Below are positions 23,788 through 31,574 of a stretch of DNA of 34,184 nucleotides, piece by piece; position 1 is the first letter of the stretch; the number at the start of each line of letters is the position of its first letter. Location: positions 1-34,184 of the forward strand of contig RFIF01000614.1 of the NCBI GenBank assembly GCA_003695655.1, written 5' to 3'. Under the pieces are notes generated by a model. It was not told where the DNA came from. It was given only the letters and a program-made list of their open reading frames with translations, and ran no database searches. Position numbers and translations under genes: made by a program. The stretch is from Cyanobacteria bacterium J069 (GTDB lineage: Bacteria; Cyanobacteriota; Cyanobacteriia; Elainellales; Elainellaceae).

Positions 23788-25092
23788 ATGTGGTTATCCA
23801 GTATGACCGACCTGACCGAGCCGCCGATCGACACGCCGATCAACACGCCAATCAACACGCCGATCGATACCCCAAGCGACACGATCGAGGCGATCGCCGC
23901 TGATCTTCAAAGCAGCCTGCGCGTCCAGGTTTTGCGAGCGATCGCTGAAGTTTTGCTAGCCGGACTCATTGGGCTGGCGCTGATCACGCTGGGGCTGAGC
24001 GGCGGCGCGTGGATTTTGGGCGGGGTAGGGGCGGGGGCGCTGGTGTTTTATGGCGATCGCACCTGGTTTCATCGGCCTGCTCTGCCCAACAAAACCCTCA
24101 GAAAAATCGGTCAGGTGTTGATTGGGCTGGCGATCGGCTTTTCGATTCGTCAATCGAGCCTGGCAGCGCTCTCGGCCCAAATTCCTGTGCTGGTATTGCT
24201 AGGGCTTACACTGCTGGCCAGTGGAGGCCTCATCGGCTCCCTCTATTCCCGCTTAGAAAAAGTCGATCTGCTGACGGGTGTGCTGGCCACCACCCCCGGC
24301 AACATTGGCGTCATGGCCAGCATCGCCGCCGACTATAGCAAAAACACTGCCTTTGTCTCGCTGGTGCAGCTTTTGCGCTTCACCACGATTATTGTTGTGA
24401 TTCCGCTGGTGGCGCAACTGCCCCACACCACCGACCTCAGCAGCACGCTATCCGCCCTGCTGCCCTATCCGCACTGGCCAGGGCTGGCAGATACGCTAGA
24501 GTTGGCTAGTGTGTTGGCAGCAGCCGTCTTAGCAGCCCAGCTCGGCACCCGGCTCAAGTTTCCGGTTGCCACGTTCTTTTGTCCGATTTTGGTGGGGTTA
24601 GGATTCGAGCCGCTGGGTTTTGCGGGCTGGTTTGCCGACTGGTCTGCGGGCGGGTCTATGGGGCTGCCCATTGGAGTCGATACCAGTTTTGCGCTGCCGC
24701 CGCTGCTCAAAGTCGTGGGGCAGATTTTGCTAGGCACCACCATTGGCGAATATTGGGCCAACAGCCCCCGCATTACCCTGGGCAACCTGGCGCGGGCGAT
24801 TATCCCCGTGCTGCTAACCTTTAGCGCCGGGCTGCTGACGGCGGCGATCGCCAAAGCACTAACCCCGTGGGACTGGCTCACCTGCCTGCTAATTGCCGCT
24901 CCGGGCGGCTCTCCCGAAATGATCTGGATTGCCGTCTCGCTCCAGCATGATGTGGAGCTAGTGACGGCATCCCACTTGGTGCGTCTGCTAGTGATCAACC
25001 TCAGCCTGCCGGGGCTAATCTGGCTGGCTAGCGTCGCAGACAGCCGCCTAGCTGCTCAGCAAGGCATCATCGTCCATACTGAGCATCGATGA
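23788..25092 (+). CDS. AbrB-family (PF05145) multi-pass membrane protein
   Basis: This protein of about 434 residues has around ten hydrophobic segments from residue 50 on and the duplicated AbrB/PF05145 architecture (VLIGLAIGFSIRQSSLAAL, TTPGNIGVMASIAADY in the first half; GTTIGEYWANSPR, APGGSPEMIWIAV in the second). The paired PGN/PGG loops at the end of each half are typical. The annotation 'AbrB regulator' or 'ammonia monooxygenase' for this family is misleading; it is an uncharacterised, probably transporter-like membrane protein. I chose the ATG at 23788 (MWLSSMTDL); 23803 is possible. Its N terminus contains a 12-bp repeat array. Its 3' end overlaps the convergent InsA-like gene by 45 bp. 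Confidence 0.88.
   Translation: MWLSSMTDLTEPPIDTPINTPINTPIDTPSDTIEAIAADLQSSLRVQVLRAIAEVLLAGLIGLALITLGLSGGAWILGGVGAGALVFYGDRTWFHRPALPNKTLRKIGQVLIGLAIGFSIRQSSLAALSAQIPVLVLLGLTLLASGGLIGSLYSRLEKVDLLTGVLATTPGNIGVMASIAADYSKNTAFVSLVQLLRFTTIIVVIPLVAQLPHTTDLSSTLSALLPYPHWPGLADTLELASVLAAAVLAAQLGTRLKFPVATFFCPILVGLGFEPLGFAGWFADWSAGGSMGLPIGVDTSFALPPLLKVVGQILLGTTIGEYWANSPRITLGNLARAIIPVLLTFSAGLLTAAIAKALTPWDWLTCLLIAAPGGSPEMIWIAVSLQHDVELVTASHLVRLLVINLSLPGLIWLASVADSRLAAQQGIIVHTEHR
23824..23883 (+). repeat. Five-unit 12-bp tandem array in the AbrB-family gene
   Basis: Five 12-bp units, CCGATCGACACG, CCGATCAACACG, CCAATCAACACG, CCGATCGATACC and CCAAGCGACACG, encode PIDT, PINT, PINT, PIDT and PSDT before the first membrane segment. 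The period equals that of the arrays at 9312 and 28951. Confidence 0.9.
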
Positions 25093-25338
25093 CAGTTCTT
25101 GCTGCTTGACCCAGTTAATCACCGTGTTGTGATTAATCCCAGTCAGCCGCTCAATCTCATGAAAGTTGATGCCCGAACGATGCATCCGCAGACAAATCTG
25201 CCGCACATCTTCGGAGTAGCCCCGCTGGGAATAAAACTCCACGAACTGGCGACCGCAACACTTGCAGAGATAGTTCTGCTTGCCTTGACGATGACCATTT
25301 TTCCGAATCTGATTGGAACCGCATTGGGGACATTTCAT
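25048..25338 (-). CDS. Orphan IS1-type InsA-like zinc-ribbon/HTH protein
   Basis: The 96 residues start MKCPQCGSNQIRKNGHRQGK, continue with a second Cys pair in NYLCKCCGRQF (a zinc ribbon), and end in an HTH (EIERLTGINHNTVINWVKQQ). This is the InsA half of IS1-family transposases. The DDE catalytic half (InsB) is absent: the sequence beyond the stop is the AbrB-family gene, read on the other strand. It is therefore an IS1 remnant or a domesticated InsA-type DNA-binding protein, which in IS1 represses the element's promoter. I chose the ATG at 25338 over an upstream TTG. No terminal repeats were identified. Confidence 0.8.
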   Translation of the reverse strand: MKCPQCGSNQIRKNGHRQGKQNYLCKCCGRQFVEFYSQRGYSEDVRQICLRMHRSGINFHEIERLTGINHNTVINWVKQQELSSMLSMDDDALLSS

Positions 25339-25386
25339 AGCGCAATCAATCAACCCTTTACTAAGTCTGGGCCAGGCTTCTATAGC

Positions 25387-25418
25387 AGGGGTCAGGGGTT
25401 AGGAGTCAGAGGTTAGGT
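25387..25418. repeat. STRR-like heptamers upstream of the InsA-like gene
   Basis: GGGGTCAGGGGTTAGGAGTC and AGAGGTTAGG form a short patch of the same heptamer family, 50 bp from the InsA-like start. Confidence 0.65.
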
Positions 25419-26184
25419 CTGAAGCCCAAGCTGCATCAAGCTTTTCAGTTTGATGCTTGTCCTAGCCATTCTGTCTACCGCTATAACTGTGAAGGGGCCC
25501 AAATTTTCAGCACGATAAATCCATCGCAAACAAGCGTGGGTTCCAGAGAGAAACCCATCGCTGAACCAGTACCAAATCGCCCAAGCGACGACGTGAAAAT
25601 CGGGATCAAGATAAATTCACGCCGCTCACTCAAGCTTGCTTCAGGCAAAGCTTGAGACGATTGAACTCAGCGGGCGATCGCAGACAAACGTCTGTAATAG
25701 GTTATTGCGTATCTCGCTTGATGAAGGGGTGCGCTCTAGGGAATGTGTCTTGTTTTGCACAGACACTTCCGGCTTCTGTTTAGCCTCGAAGTCAATCCTG
25801 AATCATAAAACCTGAGACAGCGCCAACCAAACCTGCGCCTTTCTATCTAAAACACCCAGCAATCTAAAACACCCAACGACTTTGCACCCTGCGGCCGGTC
25901 GGACGAACCTAATCCCACAACAGCCGCACTTAATCCTGAACCTACACGGCCCTTAAAAGACTTGCCTGCCCCATTTGCAGACAACCCTAACTAAACCGCA
26001 ATCCTAGAATCCCATCTTTGGGCAAAAAAAAACATAGCAGTTTGGAAACTTAAGGGATACAGTCTGGATACCGCCGAAAGACGCGATGCCACCTAGTACG
26101 AATGCATTTCAGGATGATTATAGAGCAACGCAAGAATTGTAAAGGATTTGGTTCAGCCCACTGCTCTTTTTAGATTCACACTTG

Positions 26185-26277
26185 TAGGACTTACGCGGTT
26201 GGATGATTTTTCGCGGGCTGCGCCCGCGAAAAATCATCCTGAATCTATGAAAACTCGTTTCAACTGCGTAAGTCCTG
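26185..26277. mobile_element. MITE-like palindromic mini-element, copy 2
   Basis: The 93-bp element has the same ends as copy 1 (TAGGACTTACGCGGTTG at the left; CAACTGCGTAAGTCCTG at the right, one mismatch within the inverted repeat). It has the same inner hairpin built from GGATGATTTTTCGCGGGC and its complement. It is flanked by the 5-bp duplication ACTTG (26180-26184 and 26278-26282). Removing the element and one ACTTG leaves a 16-bp tandem repeat, TTTAGATTCACACTTG followed by TTTAGATTCACATTTG, a plausible empty site. Confidence 0.87.
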
Positions 26278-26432
26278 ACTTGTTTAGATTCACATTTGCG
26301 CTGCCTGCCCCTGATTCATCGAAACAGCGATCGCAGCAAAGAGTTAGGACAGTTAGAACATTTAGGACAGTTAGTGATGCTTTGGAGGTTCAGTCCGGCG
26401 CAGTCAAAGATAGAGCCAAGCGCTTTTACTGC

Positions 26433-27854
26433 CTATCTCAGTGCCGAAGAGAGCGCCGGATCGCCGACCGGCAAATGAATCGAGAAAATAGTATGGTCTT
26501 CGCCAGCCACAAATACAAGCTGCCCGTGATGCTGCTCTTCAATGATGCGGCGGGTTGTGACTAACCCCAGCCCCAACCCCTTGCCAGCGGGCTTGGTGCT
26601 AAAGAAGGGTTCAAACAGGCGGCTCTGCTTTTCTAGCGGGATGCCAACCCCGTTATCTTGAATCTGGAGCAGCACGCGCTGGTCTGACTCAGGCTGAATC
26701 GTAATCAATATCTCCGGCAAATAGGGACGCTGCGCTTCTAATGTCCCGCTGTGGAGGCTGTCCAGTCCCTCGCCGCCCGCTGCGTGTGAGTTTGTATGTT
26801 CCAAGCTAGACGGTTCAGCAGCCTGATATTCCAGTCTGGTCTTGATCGCATCGATCGCATTCACTAACAGATTAAAAATTGCCTGACTGAGCTGCTCGGC
26901 GTAGCAACTGACCAGAGGCGTGGCCTGATAGTTTTTCTGTACCTGAATAGTGACGCCCGTGAGCCGATTTTCCAGGCGATAGCGCAGAATGGTCAAAACC
27001 GTTTCCACCGTATCTGGCAGGCTGATGCGCTTGATCCCGGCTTCGTCCAGATGAGTAAAGCTGCGTAGGGCGGCGACTACTGTTTTGATGCGGGCGGCTC
27101 CTGTTTTGACCGATTGCAAAATATTGTTCAGGTCAGTAATCACAAAGTCCAAGTCGGCCGCTTCCTGAAAGGCCTGAATTTCCTGGGGCGGGTTGGGATA
27201 GTGCTGCTGGTAGAGCTGCACCCACTCTAGAATGGTCTGCACATGCTGGCGGGCCGGCTCGACATTGCCCGCAATAAAGCTCAGCGGATTGTTGACCTCA
27301 TGAGCAACGCCAGCTACTACTTTTTTGAGCGTGGCCATTTTTTCTTGCTGGATCAGGGTGGCCTGGGCCCGTTTCAGATCGTCTAGTGCCTGTCGCAGTT
27401 TTTGGTTTTGGATCTTTTGCGAGTCTTGCAGCGATCGCAGCGTGAGCTGAGTTTGAATCCGCACCAGCACCTCTTCTAGCTGAAACGGCTTAGTGATGTA
27501 GTCTGCACCGCCTACCTTAAACGCCTGCACCTTGTCGAGCGCGTCACTGCCTGCGCTGAGAAAGATAACGGGAATGTGCTGCGTGGCGGGGTCGGCTTTG
27601 AGCTGGGTGCAGAGTTCATAACCGCTCATTTCGCCCATATTGATGTCTAGCAACACGAGGTCGGGCGTTAGCGCGGCGATCGCCCTCAGCGCCATTGCGC
27701 CACTGGTCGCCTTGCGGACTTCGTATCCCTGTGTCATCAGAAACTTCGATAAAAAGCGAATGTTATCGGGGATGTCATCCACGATCAGTAGATCGGGCTG
27801 TTGCTTCACAGGATTGGGGTCTGGCATAGGAAGGTGCTGAGGAGACTCAGACAT
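26433..27854 (-). CDS. Response-regulator/histidine-kinase fusion (REC-HisKA-HATPase)
   Basis: This 473-residue cytosolic protein carries an N-terminal receiver domain (about 20-140; DLLIVDDIPDN, phospho-acceptor D70 in LVLLDINMGEMSG, TKPF), a coiled-coil linker (about 140-175), a HisKA domain with H185 in VVAGVAHEVNNPLSFI, and an HATPase with N box LLVNAIDAIKTR, G1 DNGVGIP and G2 GKGLGLGL. It has no membrane segment or input domain other than REC. The gene lies 11 bp downstream of the hybrid kinase gene on the same strand, so the REC domain probably receives phosphate from that kinase, making this the second step of a relay. The final output is not encoded nearby. A residue run around 400-420 (SSLEHTNSHAAGGEG) is an insertion in the ATPase. 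Confidence 0.93.
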   Translation of the reverse strand: MSESPQHLPMPDPNPVKQQPDLLIVDDIPDNIRFLSKFLMTQGYEVRKATSGAMALRAIAALTPDLVLLDINMGEMSGYELCTQLKADPATQHIPVIFLSAGSDALDKVQAFKVGGADYITKPFQLEEVLVRIQTQLTLRSLQDSQKIQNQKLRQALDDLKRAQATLIQQEKMATLKKVVAGVAHEVNNPLSFIAGNVEPARQHVQTILEWVQLYQQHYPNPPQEIQAFQEAADLDFVITDLNNILQSVKTGAARIKTVVAALRSFTHLDEAGIKRISLPDTVETVLTILRYRLENRLTGVTIQVQKNYQATPLVSCYAEQLSQAIFNLLVNAIDAIKTRLEYQAAEPSSLEHTNSHAAGGEGLDSLHSGTLEAQRPYLPEILITIQPESDQRVLLQIQDNGVGIPLEKQSRLFEPFFSTKPAGKGLGLGLVTTRRIIEEQHHGQLVFVAGEDHTIFSIHLPVGDPALSSALR

Positions 27855-27865
27855 GAGGCGATTAA

Positions 27866-30754
27866 TTACTGCTCGGCATTGAGAATATGCGGCTGGGCGG
27901 CTGCCAAAATCTTGTCGAACTGAAACTCTTGAGCCAGGCTATACAGCGTTTGATAAAGCTCTGCCTGCTCAGGCGGAAGCTCATTCAGCAGATCATAAAT
28001 CCGGAGATCGTTTCCCTGGAGCGCTGCCTGATAAAGGCTGTTGACCCAGGTCGCCGGGATAGACTGAAAATGGGCGGCTTCTAGCGGGGGCGAGACCGTC
28101 CCTGCTAGTGCGTGGGTAGACTGCTCGGAAGCGCTATCGTCATAAAGGTATTGCACCGAAAGATGGCGGGCGATCGCCTCAAAGATTTGCTCTCGCTTGA
28201 AGGGCTTGCTGATAAAGTCATCGCAGCCCATGTTCAAAATTTCCTGACGCTGCTCTCGAAAGGCGCTGGCCGTGAGGGCAATGATGCAAGTGCGTCTAGT
28301 CTCTACCTTCATTTCCAGGAGCGCTTGCTCTTCCTGGCGGATTCGGCGAGTGGCCTCGTAGCCGTTCATAACGGGTATTCGCATGTCCATCAGAATCAGA
28401 TGGGGTTGCCAGGCCTGCCAAAGGGCGATCGCCTCCTGGCCATTTGTCGCCTGCTGCACCTCAAAGCCGTCAATGCTGAGCAGGCGAATCAGCAAGTCCC
28501 GATTGGCCGGATGATCTTCGACCACCAGAATGCGGCAAGTTGGCTGGTCGGCTGCCAGACCCAGCACCCGTCCCCGCAAGCCCCCAGGCTCGCGGGTGCA
28601 GAGCGACTCATCGACCCCATCTGCCTGGATGCAGAAGGTAAACACACTGCCGATACCCAGCGTGCTCTGGGCCGTGATGTCGCCACCCATCATCTGGATA
28701 TACTTGCGGCTGATGGTTAGCCCTAGCCCCGTGCCCTCCGAGGAGCTGAGTCCGCTGCGGGTTTGTTTGAAGGGCTTGAATAGTTGATCGAGTTCCTCTG
28801 CGGCAATGCCATAGCCCGTGTCTTCTACCTCAAATACGAGATACATCGGCGTATACTTTTGGGCTTTTGATTCACCCAATTCGGCAGAAGAAGATGAACT
28901 AGAAGTTCCGTTGAACAGTGCGTTAAAAGATAACGATGAGGAACTGCTTTCTGAATACTTTTCTGAATGCTTTCCTGAATACTTTTCTGAATGCTTTATA
29001 GAACCAGAAGATGCACCGTGGCTAGAACTATCGGGCGAATAGAAACCTGTAAGCAACTGGGAAGGCTCTAAATCGTCAGAATAAGGCAATGCATGAACTC
29101 GCAGCGTAACGCTGCCTTGCTGTGTGAACTTGATGGCATTGCCCAGCAGATTAATCAACACCTGGCGCAGTTTGCCTTCATCAGTGGCGATCGCCACTGG
29201 GAGTTCCGAATCTTGTTCAAACGCCAGCCGCAGCCCTTTTGCTGAGGCTCTCACTTGCAGCATACTGTGCAGGCTGTCGAGCAAATCCTGGAGGTTGACA
29301 ACGTTTTCTTGAATGGTTAGGCGTCCTGCTTCGATCTTCGACATTTCCAGCACGTCGTTGATCAAATTGAGCAAGTGTTCACCGCTGCCCTGAATGGTGT
29401 CCAAGTCCTGCTGATAGTCCTGGCTCAGCGTTTGATCCAGGCTGAGCAGTTGGGTCAGTCCTAAAATCGCATTGAGCGGGGTGCGCAGTTCATGGCTCAT
29501 ATTCGCCAAAAACTCACTTTTTGCCCGGTTTGCTGCATCTGCCTGGTCTTTGGCCCGCTGCAAGTCGGCAGCCTGGGTTTGGGTTTGGGTGAGCAGTTCC
29601 GCTTGCTGCACCGCAACGCCAAGCTGGCTGCCAATTTTCAGAATCGTCTGCACCTCGTTTTCTTGCCACTGGCGGGGGGCGCTGTTTTGATAGGCCGCCA
29701 GCAGTCCCCAGAGTTGCGTTCCGCAAAAGATCGGCACAATCGTGTAGGCTCGCGCCTGCAAGGTTTCTAGAAAGCCAAGGTAGCAGGCTTCAAAACCCGC
29801 TCTATAGACATCGGGAACGCTGCAATATGCCCCAGTTTTCTGGCGATAGATGCCCCCTTCTGTATTTTGCAAATAGGTATCTTGAATCAAAGTTTCGGTG
29901 CCATCAAACTGCTTGACGACGCAGGCTGATTGATCCACAAGTACGTCTGTTTCGGTATCAGGATCGGCCGTTTGTTCTGCTTGGGTGCGCGAGTTGGGTG
30001 GCACCACAATTTTGCTCCAGCCTTCGCCGACGGATTCTGCGACGACGGCCCCACTCCAGTCGGGGTTAAACCGATAGATCAGCGTGCGATCGCAGTTCAG
30101 GATTTGTCGCAGTTCTCCGGTGGTGGTCTCAAAGATGTAGCCGAGGCTAAGGCTCTGGCGCATCTGCTGCACCACGCGGGCGATCGCCTGTTCTCGATCA
30201 ACCAATTGCTTCAGCTTGCGTTCGGCCAGGGTGCGTTCTTCAATCTCCTGGCGCATGGACTGGTTTGTTTCGAGCAGTTCGTGGGTACGCTCTTGCACGC
30301 GCACTTCCAGCATAGACTCCGCCTGCTTGCGCTGCTCGATTTCCTGCGCCAGTTGGCGGTTGAGCCGCTCTAGCTGTTCTGGGCTTTTGAGCGCCAAAAA
30401 CTGGGGCACCAGTTCCACAAGCTGGAGTGCTGTGTAGCAAGATACAAAGGCCGTCAGGGCGCGTTCTAGCCCAGATAGCCAGTAGTCAGGGTGCCACAGT
30501 GTCCAAATATCCAGCAGATGCCCGATGCCACACAGCACAATGAAGGCGCTAAACAGAAAGAACACCTTGGGAAACGGCAGATCTTCCCGCTTGCGTACGA
30601 AATAGATGAGGATCGTCGGGATAGAGAAATAGGCGATCGCCACCAGAGCATCGCTGACCACATGCAGGCTGACCAGCGGGGTCTGCCAGAGGTAGCAATG
30701 CCCGTGGGGAATATACTGCTTTGACGACACCAGCGCATTCAAAAAGTTAAACAT
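27866..30754 (-). CDS. Ethylene-receptor-type hybrid histidine kinase with GAF domain
   Basis: This 962-residue membrane sensor has in order: an N-terminal three-helix ethylene-binding domain (about 20-110), a coiled coil (125-190), a GAF domain (190-385), HisKA with H421 in [14 protein letters not shown], HATPase (N box [10 protein letters not shown]1 DTGYGI; G2 GTGLGLT), a receiver with D790 in [13 protein letters not shown], and a C-terminal helical tail. Residues matching those needed for copper/ethylene binding in ETR1 are all present: D35, Y42, I45-P46, I72, C75 and H79. The GAF resembles cyanobacteriochromes, with a Cys-Tyr pair (C324-Y325) where Cys-His is usual. A Ser-rich insert (about 572-632) interrupts the ATPase. 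It forms an operon with the downstream REC-HisKA gene. Likely inputs are ethylene and possibly light, as for Synechocystis SynEtr1/UirS. Confidence 0.9.
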   Translation of the reverse strand: MFNFLNALVSSKQYIPHGHCYLWQTPLVSLHVVSDALVAIAYFSIPTILIYFVRKREDLPFPKVFFLFSAFIVLCGIGHLLDIWTLWHPDYWLSGLERALTAFVSCYTALQLVELVPQFLALKSPEQLERLNRQLAQEIEQRKQAESMLEVRVQERTHELLETNQSMRQEIEERTLAERKLKQLVDREQAIARVVQQMRQSLSLGYIFETTTGELRQILNCDRTLIYRFNPDWSGAVVAESVGEGWSKIVVPPNSRTQAEQTADPDTETDVLVDQSACVVKQFDGTETLIQDTYLQNTEGGIYRQKTGAYCSVPDVYRAGFEACYLGFLETLQARAYTIVPIFCGTQLWGLLAAYQNSAPRQWQENEVQTILKIGSQLGVAVQQAELLTQTQTQAADLQRAKDQADAANRAKSEFLANMSHELRTPLNAILGLTQLLSLDQTLSQDYQQDLDTIQGSGEHLLNLINDVLEMSKIEAGRLTIQENVVNLQDLLDSLHSMLQVRASAKGLRLAFEQDSELPVAIATDEGKLRQVLINLLGNAIKFTQQGSVTLRVHALPYSDDLEPSQLLTGFYSPDSSSHGASSGSIKHSEKYSGKHSEKYSESSSSSLSFNALFNGTSSSSSSAELGESKAQKYTPMYLVFEVEDTGYGIAAEELDQLFKPFKQTRSGLSSSEGTGLGLTISRKYIQMMGGDITAQSTLGIGSVFTFCIQADGVDESLCTREPGGLRGRVLGLAADQPTCRILVVEDHPANRDLLIRLLSIDGFEVQQATNGQEAIALWQAWQPHLILMDMRIPVMNGYEATRRIRQEEQALLEMKVETRRTCIIALTASAFREQRQEILNMGCDDFISKPFKREQIFEAIARHLSVQYLYDDSASEQSTHALAGTVSPPLEAAHFQSIPATWVNSLYQAALQGNDLRIYDLLNELPPEQAELYQTLYSLAQEFQFDKILAAAQPHILNAEQ
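28951..28998. repeat. Four-unit 12-bp tandem array in the hybrid kinase gene
   Basis: Units CTGAATACTTTT, CTGAATGCTTTC, CTGAATACTTTT and CTGAATGCTTTA alternate. On the coding (minus) strand they give the tetrapeptides SEKY and SGKH/IKHSE type within a Ser-rich insert of the ATPase domain. Confidence 0.9.
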
Positions 30755-31160
30755 TTCAGCCGATAGGGAGCTTAACGGACAAGAAACACATCAGTTTCAC
30801 AGTAGATGCAAACTCAAGCCAGGGGGAATGGGCTGCACAAAACGTAGAAGAGACGCAGAAGGGGAAATGGTAATAGGGAAACCGGATGAGAAATACCTAA
30901 TCCCTATGAATCTTGACAAGACCTCCAAAATTTCTTGAGAAAATACCCGAAAATTTGATTTTAAGTCTATATTTTGGGAGTTTTTCCCATTAAATTCAGC
31001 ATACCCATAATCAGAGGGCGATGCTCAATCCACCATAGCTTTTCATGAAAAAAGGCTCAAATATGGCCAAATGACATAGGACAGCGGGGTTGAGGCGGCG
31101 ATCGCCAGGCTGGCAAAGCGGGATAGGGGGTTCACAGGCCTGTGGAGCAGCCGATTTTCC

Positions 31161-31236
31161 CTGGCTTGAAATCCGGCTGGGATTCAATCTGGCGAGAGTT
31201 TCATCTGGCGGGAATTCCATCTGGCTGGAGTTCCGA
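31161..31236. repeat. Degenerate 16-bp repeats, about five units
   Basis: Consecutive units CTGGCGAGAGTTTCAT, CTGGCGGGAATTCCAT and CTGGCTGGAGTTCCGA, preceded by two shorter or more diverged units (CTGGCTTGAAATCC and GGCTGGGATTCAAT), form a direct array. No coding role is apparent; it could be a protein-binding array upstream of the AAA genes. Confidence 0.65.
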
Positions 31237-31385
31237 CAGGATAGCTGGATCACAGCCCTATCGAGTGACTCTTTTTCCCAGTAGAACGTGGAATTGTTGT
31301 AAATTCCCAGGACAGTTAGGAGAGTTACCCAGGACTTTGTTAAAGCTTTGGAGAAGATTTGTGGGTAATAGTGGGTAATATTAGG

Positions 31386-31423
31386 TTGAGCATTCGCGCT
31401 AGAGTTGAGCATTCGCGCTAGAT
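31386..31423. repeat. 19-bp tandem duplication
   Basis: TTGAGCATTCGCGCTAGAG is followed directly by a copy with the last base T (18 of 19 identical). It lies about 150 bp upstream of the first AAA gene. Confidence 0.85.
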
Positions 31424-31574
31424 AGGCGTTAGGCTAGGTTCTGATTGATTTCGGGCGGGCGATCGCCGTTTGACGGCGTGGATCTGGGCTACCCATCTTT
31501 GGCATTGGGGTGCATGGAAGACCTCCTCCCTGCAATCGCTGTCTCAGGGCAGGCTGAGGTAAAGGGCTGAAGCG

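Larger units (their letters stand above)
25339..26432. other. Gene-poor region between the InsA-like gene and the kinase operon
   Basis: About 1.1 kb with no credible gene. Contents noted are: STRR-like heptamers (25387-25418); an imperfect hairpin CTCAAGCTTGC/GCAAAGCTTGAG at about 25630-25656; a 17-bp-period duplication of ATCTAAAACACCCA (25845-25858, 25862-25875); a run of nine A near 26025; the mini-element at 26185-26277; and a 13-bp direct repeat TTAGGACAGTTAG at 26344-26356 and 26362-26374. It is probably accumulated repeats and decayed sequence, including the 3' flank of the kinase operon. Confidence 0.6.
30755..31574. other. 820-bp gene-free region between the kinase operon and the AAA genes
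   Basis: No credible coding region is present between these divergent units. Contents are AT-rich sequence at about 30900-31000 (probable promoter area for the kinases), the 16-bp degenerate repeats at 31161-31236, GTGGGTAATA repeated twice at about 31362-31381, and the 19-bp duplication at 31386-31423. Several HIP1 cores are present. Confidence 0.6.

Noticed and set aside
26148-26564. 138-codon plus-strand ORF
   Set aside because: It crosses the mini-element and the antisense of the REC-HisKA gene; the reading frame follows from repeat sequence, not homology.
28112-30373. Several plus-strand ORFs of 60-200 codons opposite the hybrid kinase
   Set aside because: They are antisense shadows of a high-GC coding sequence with no recognisable domains.
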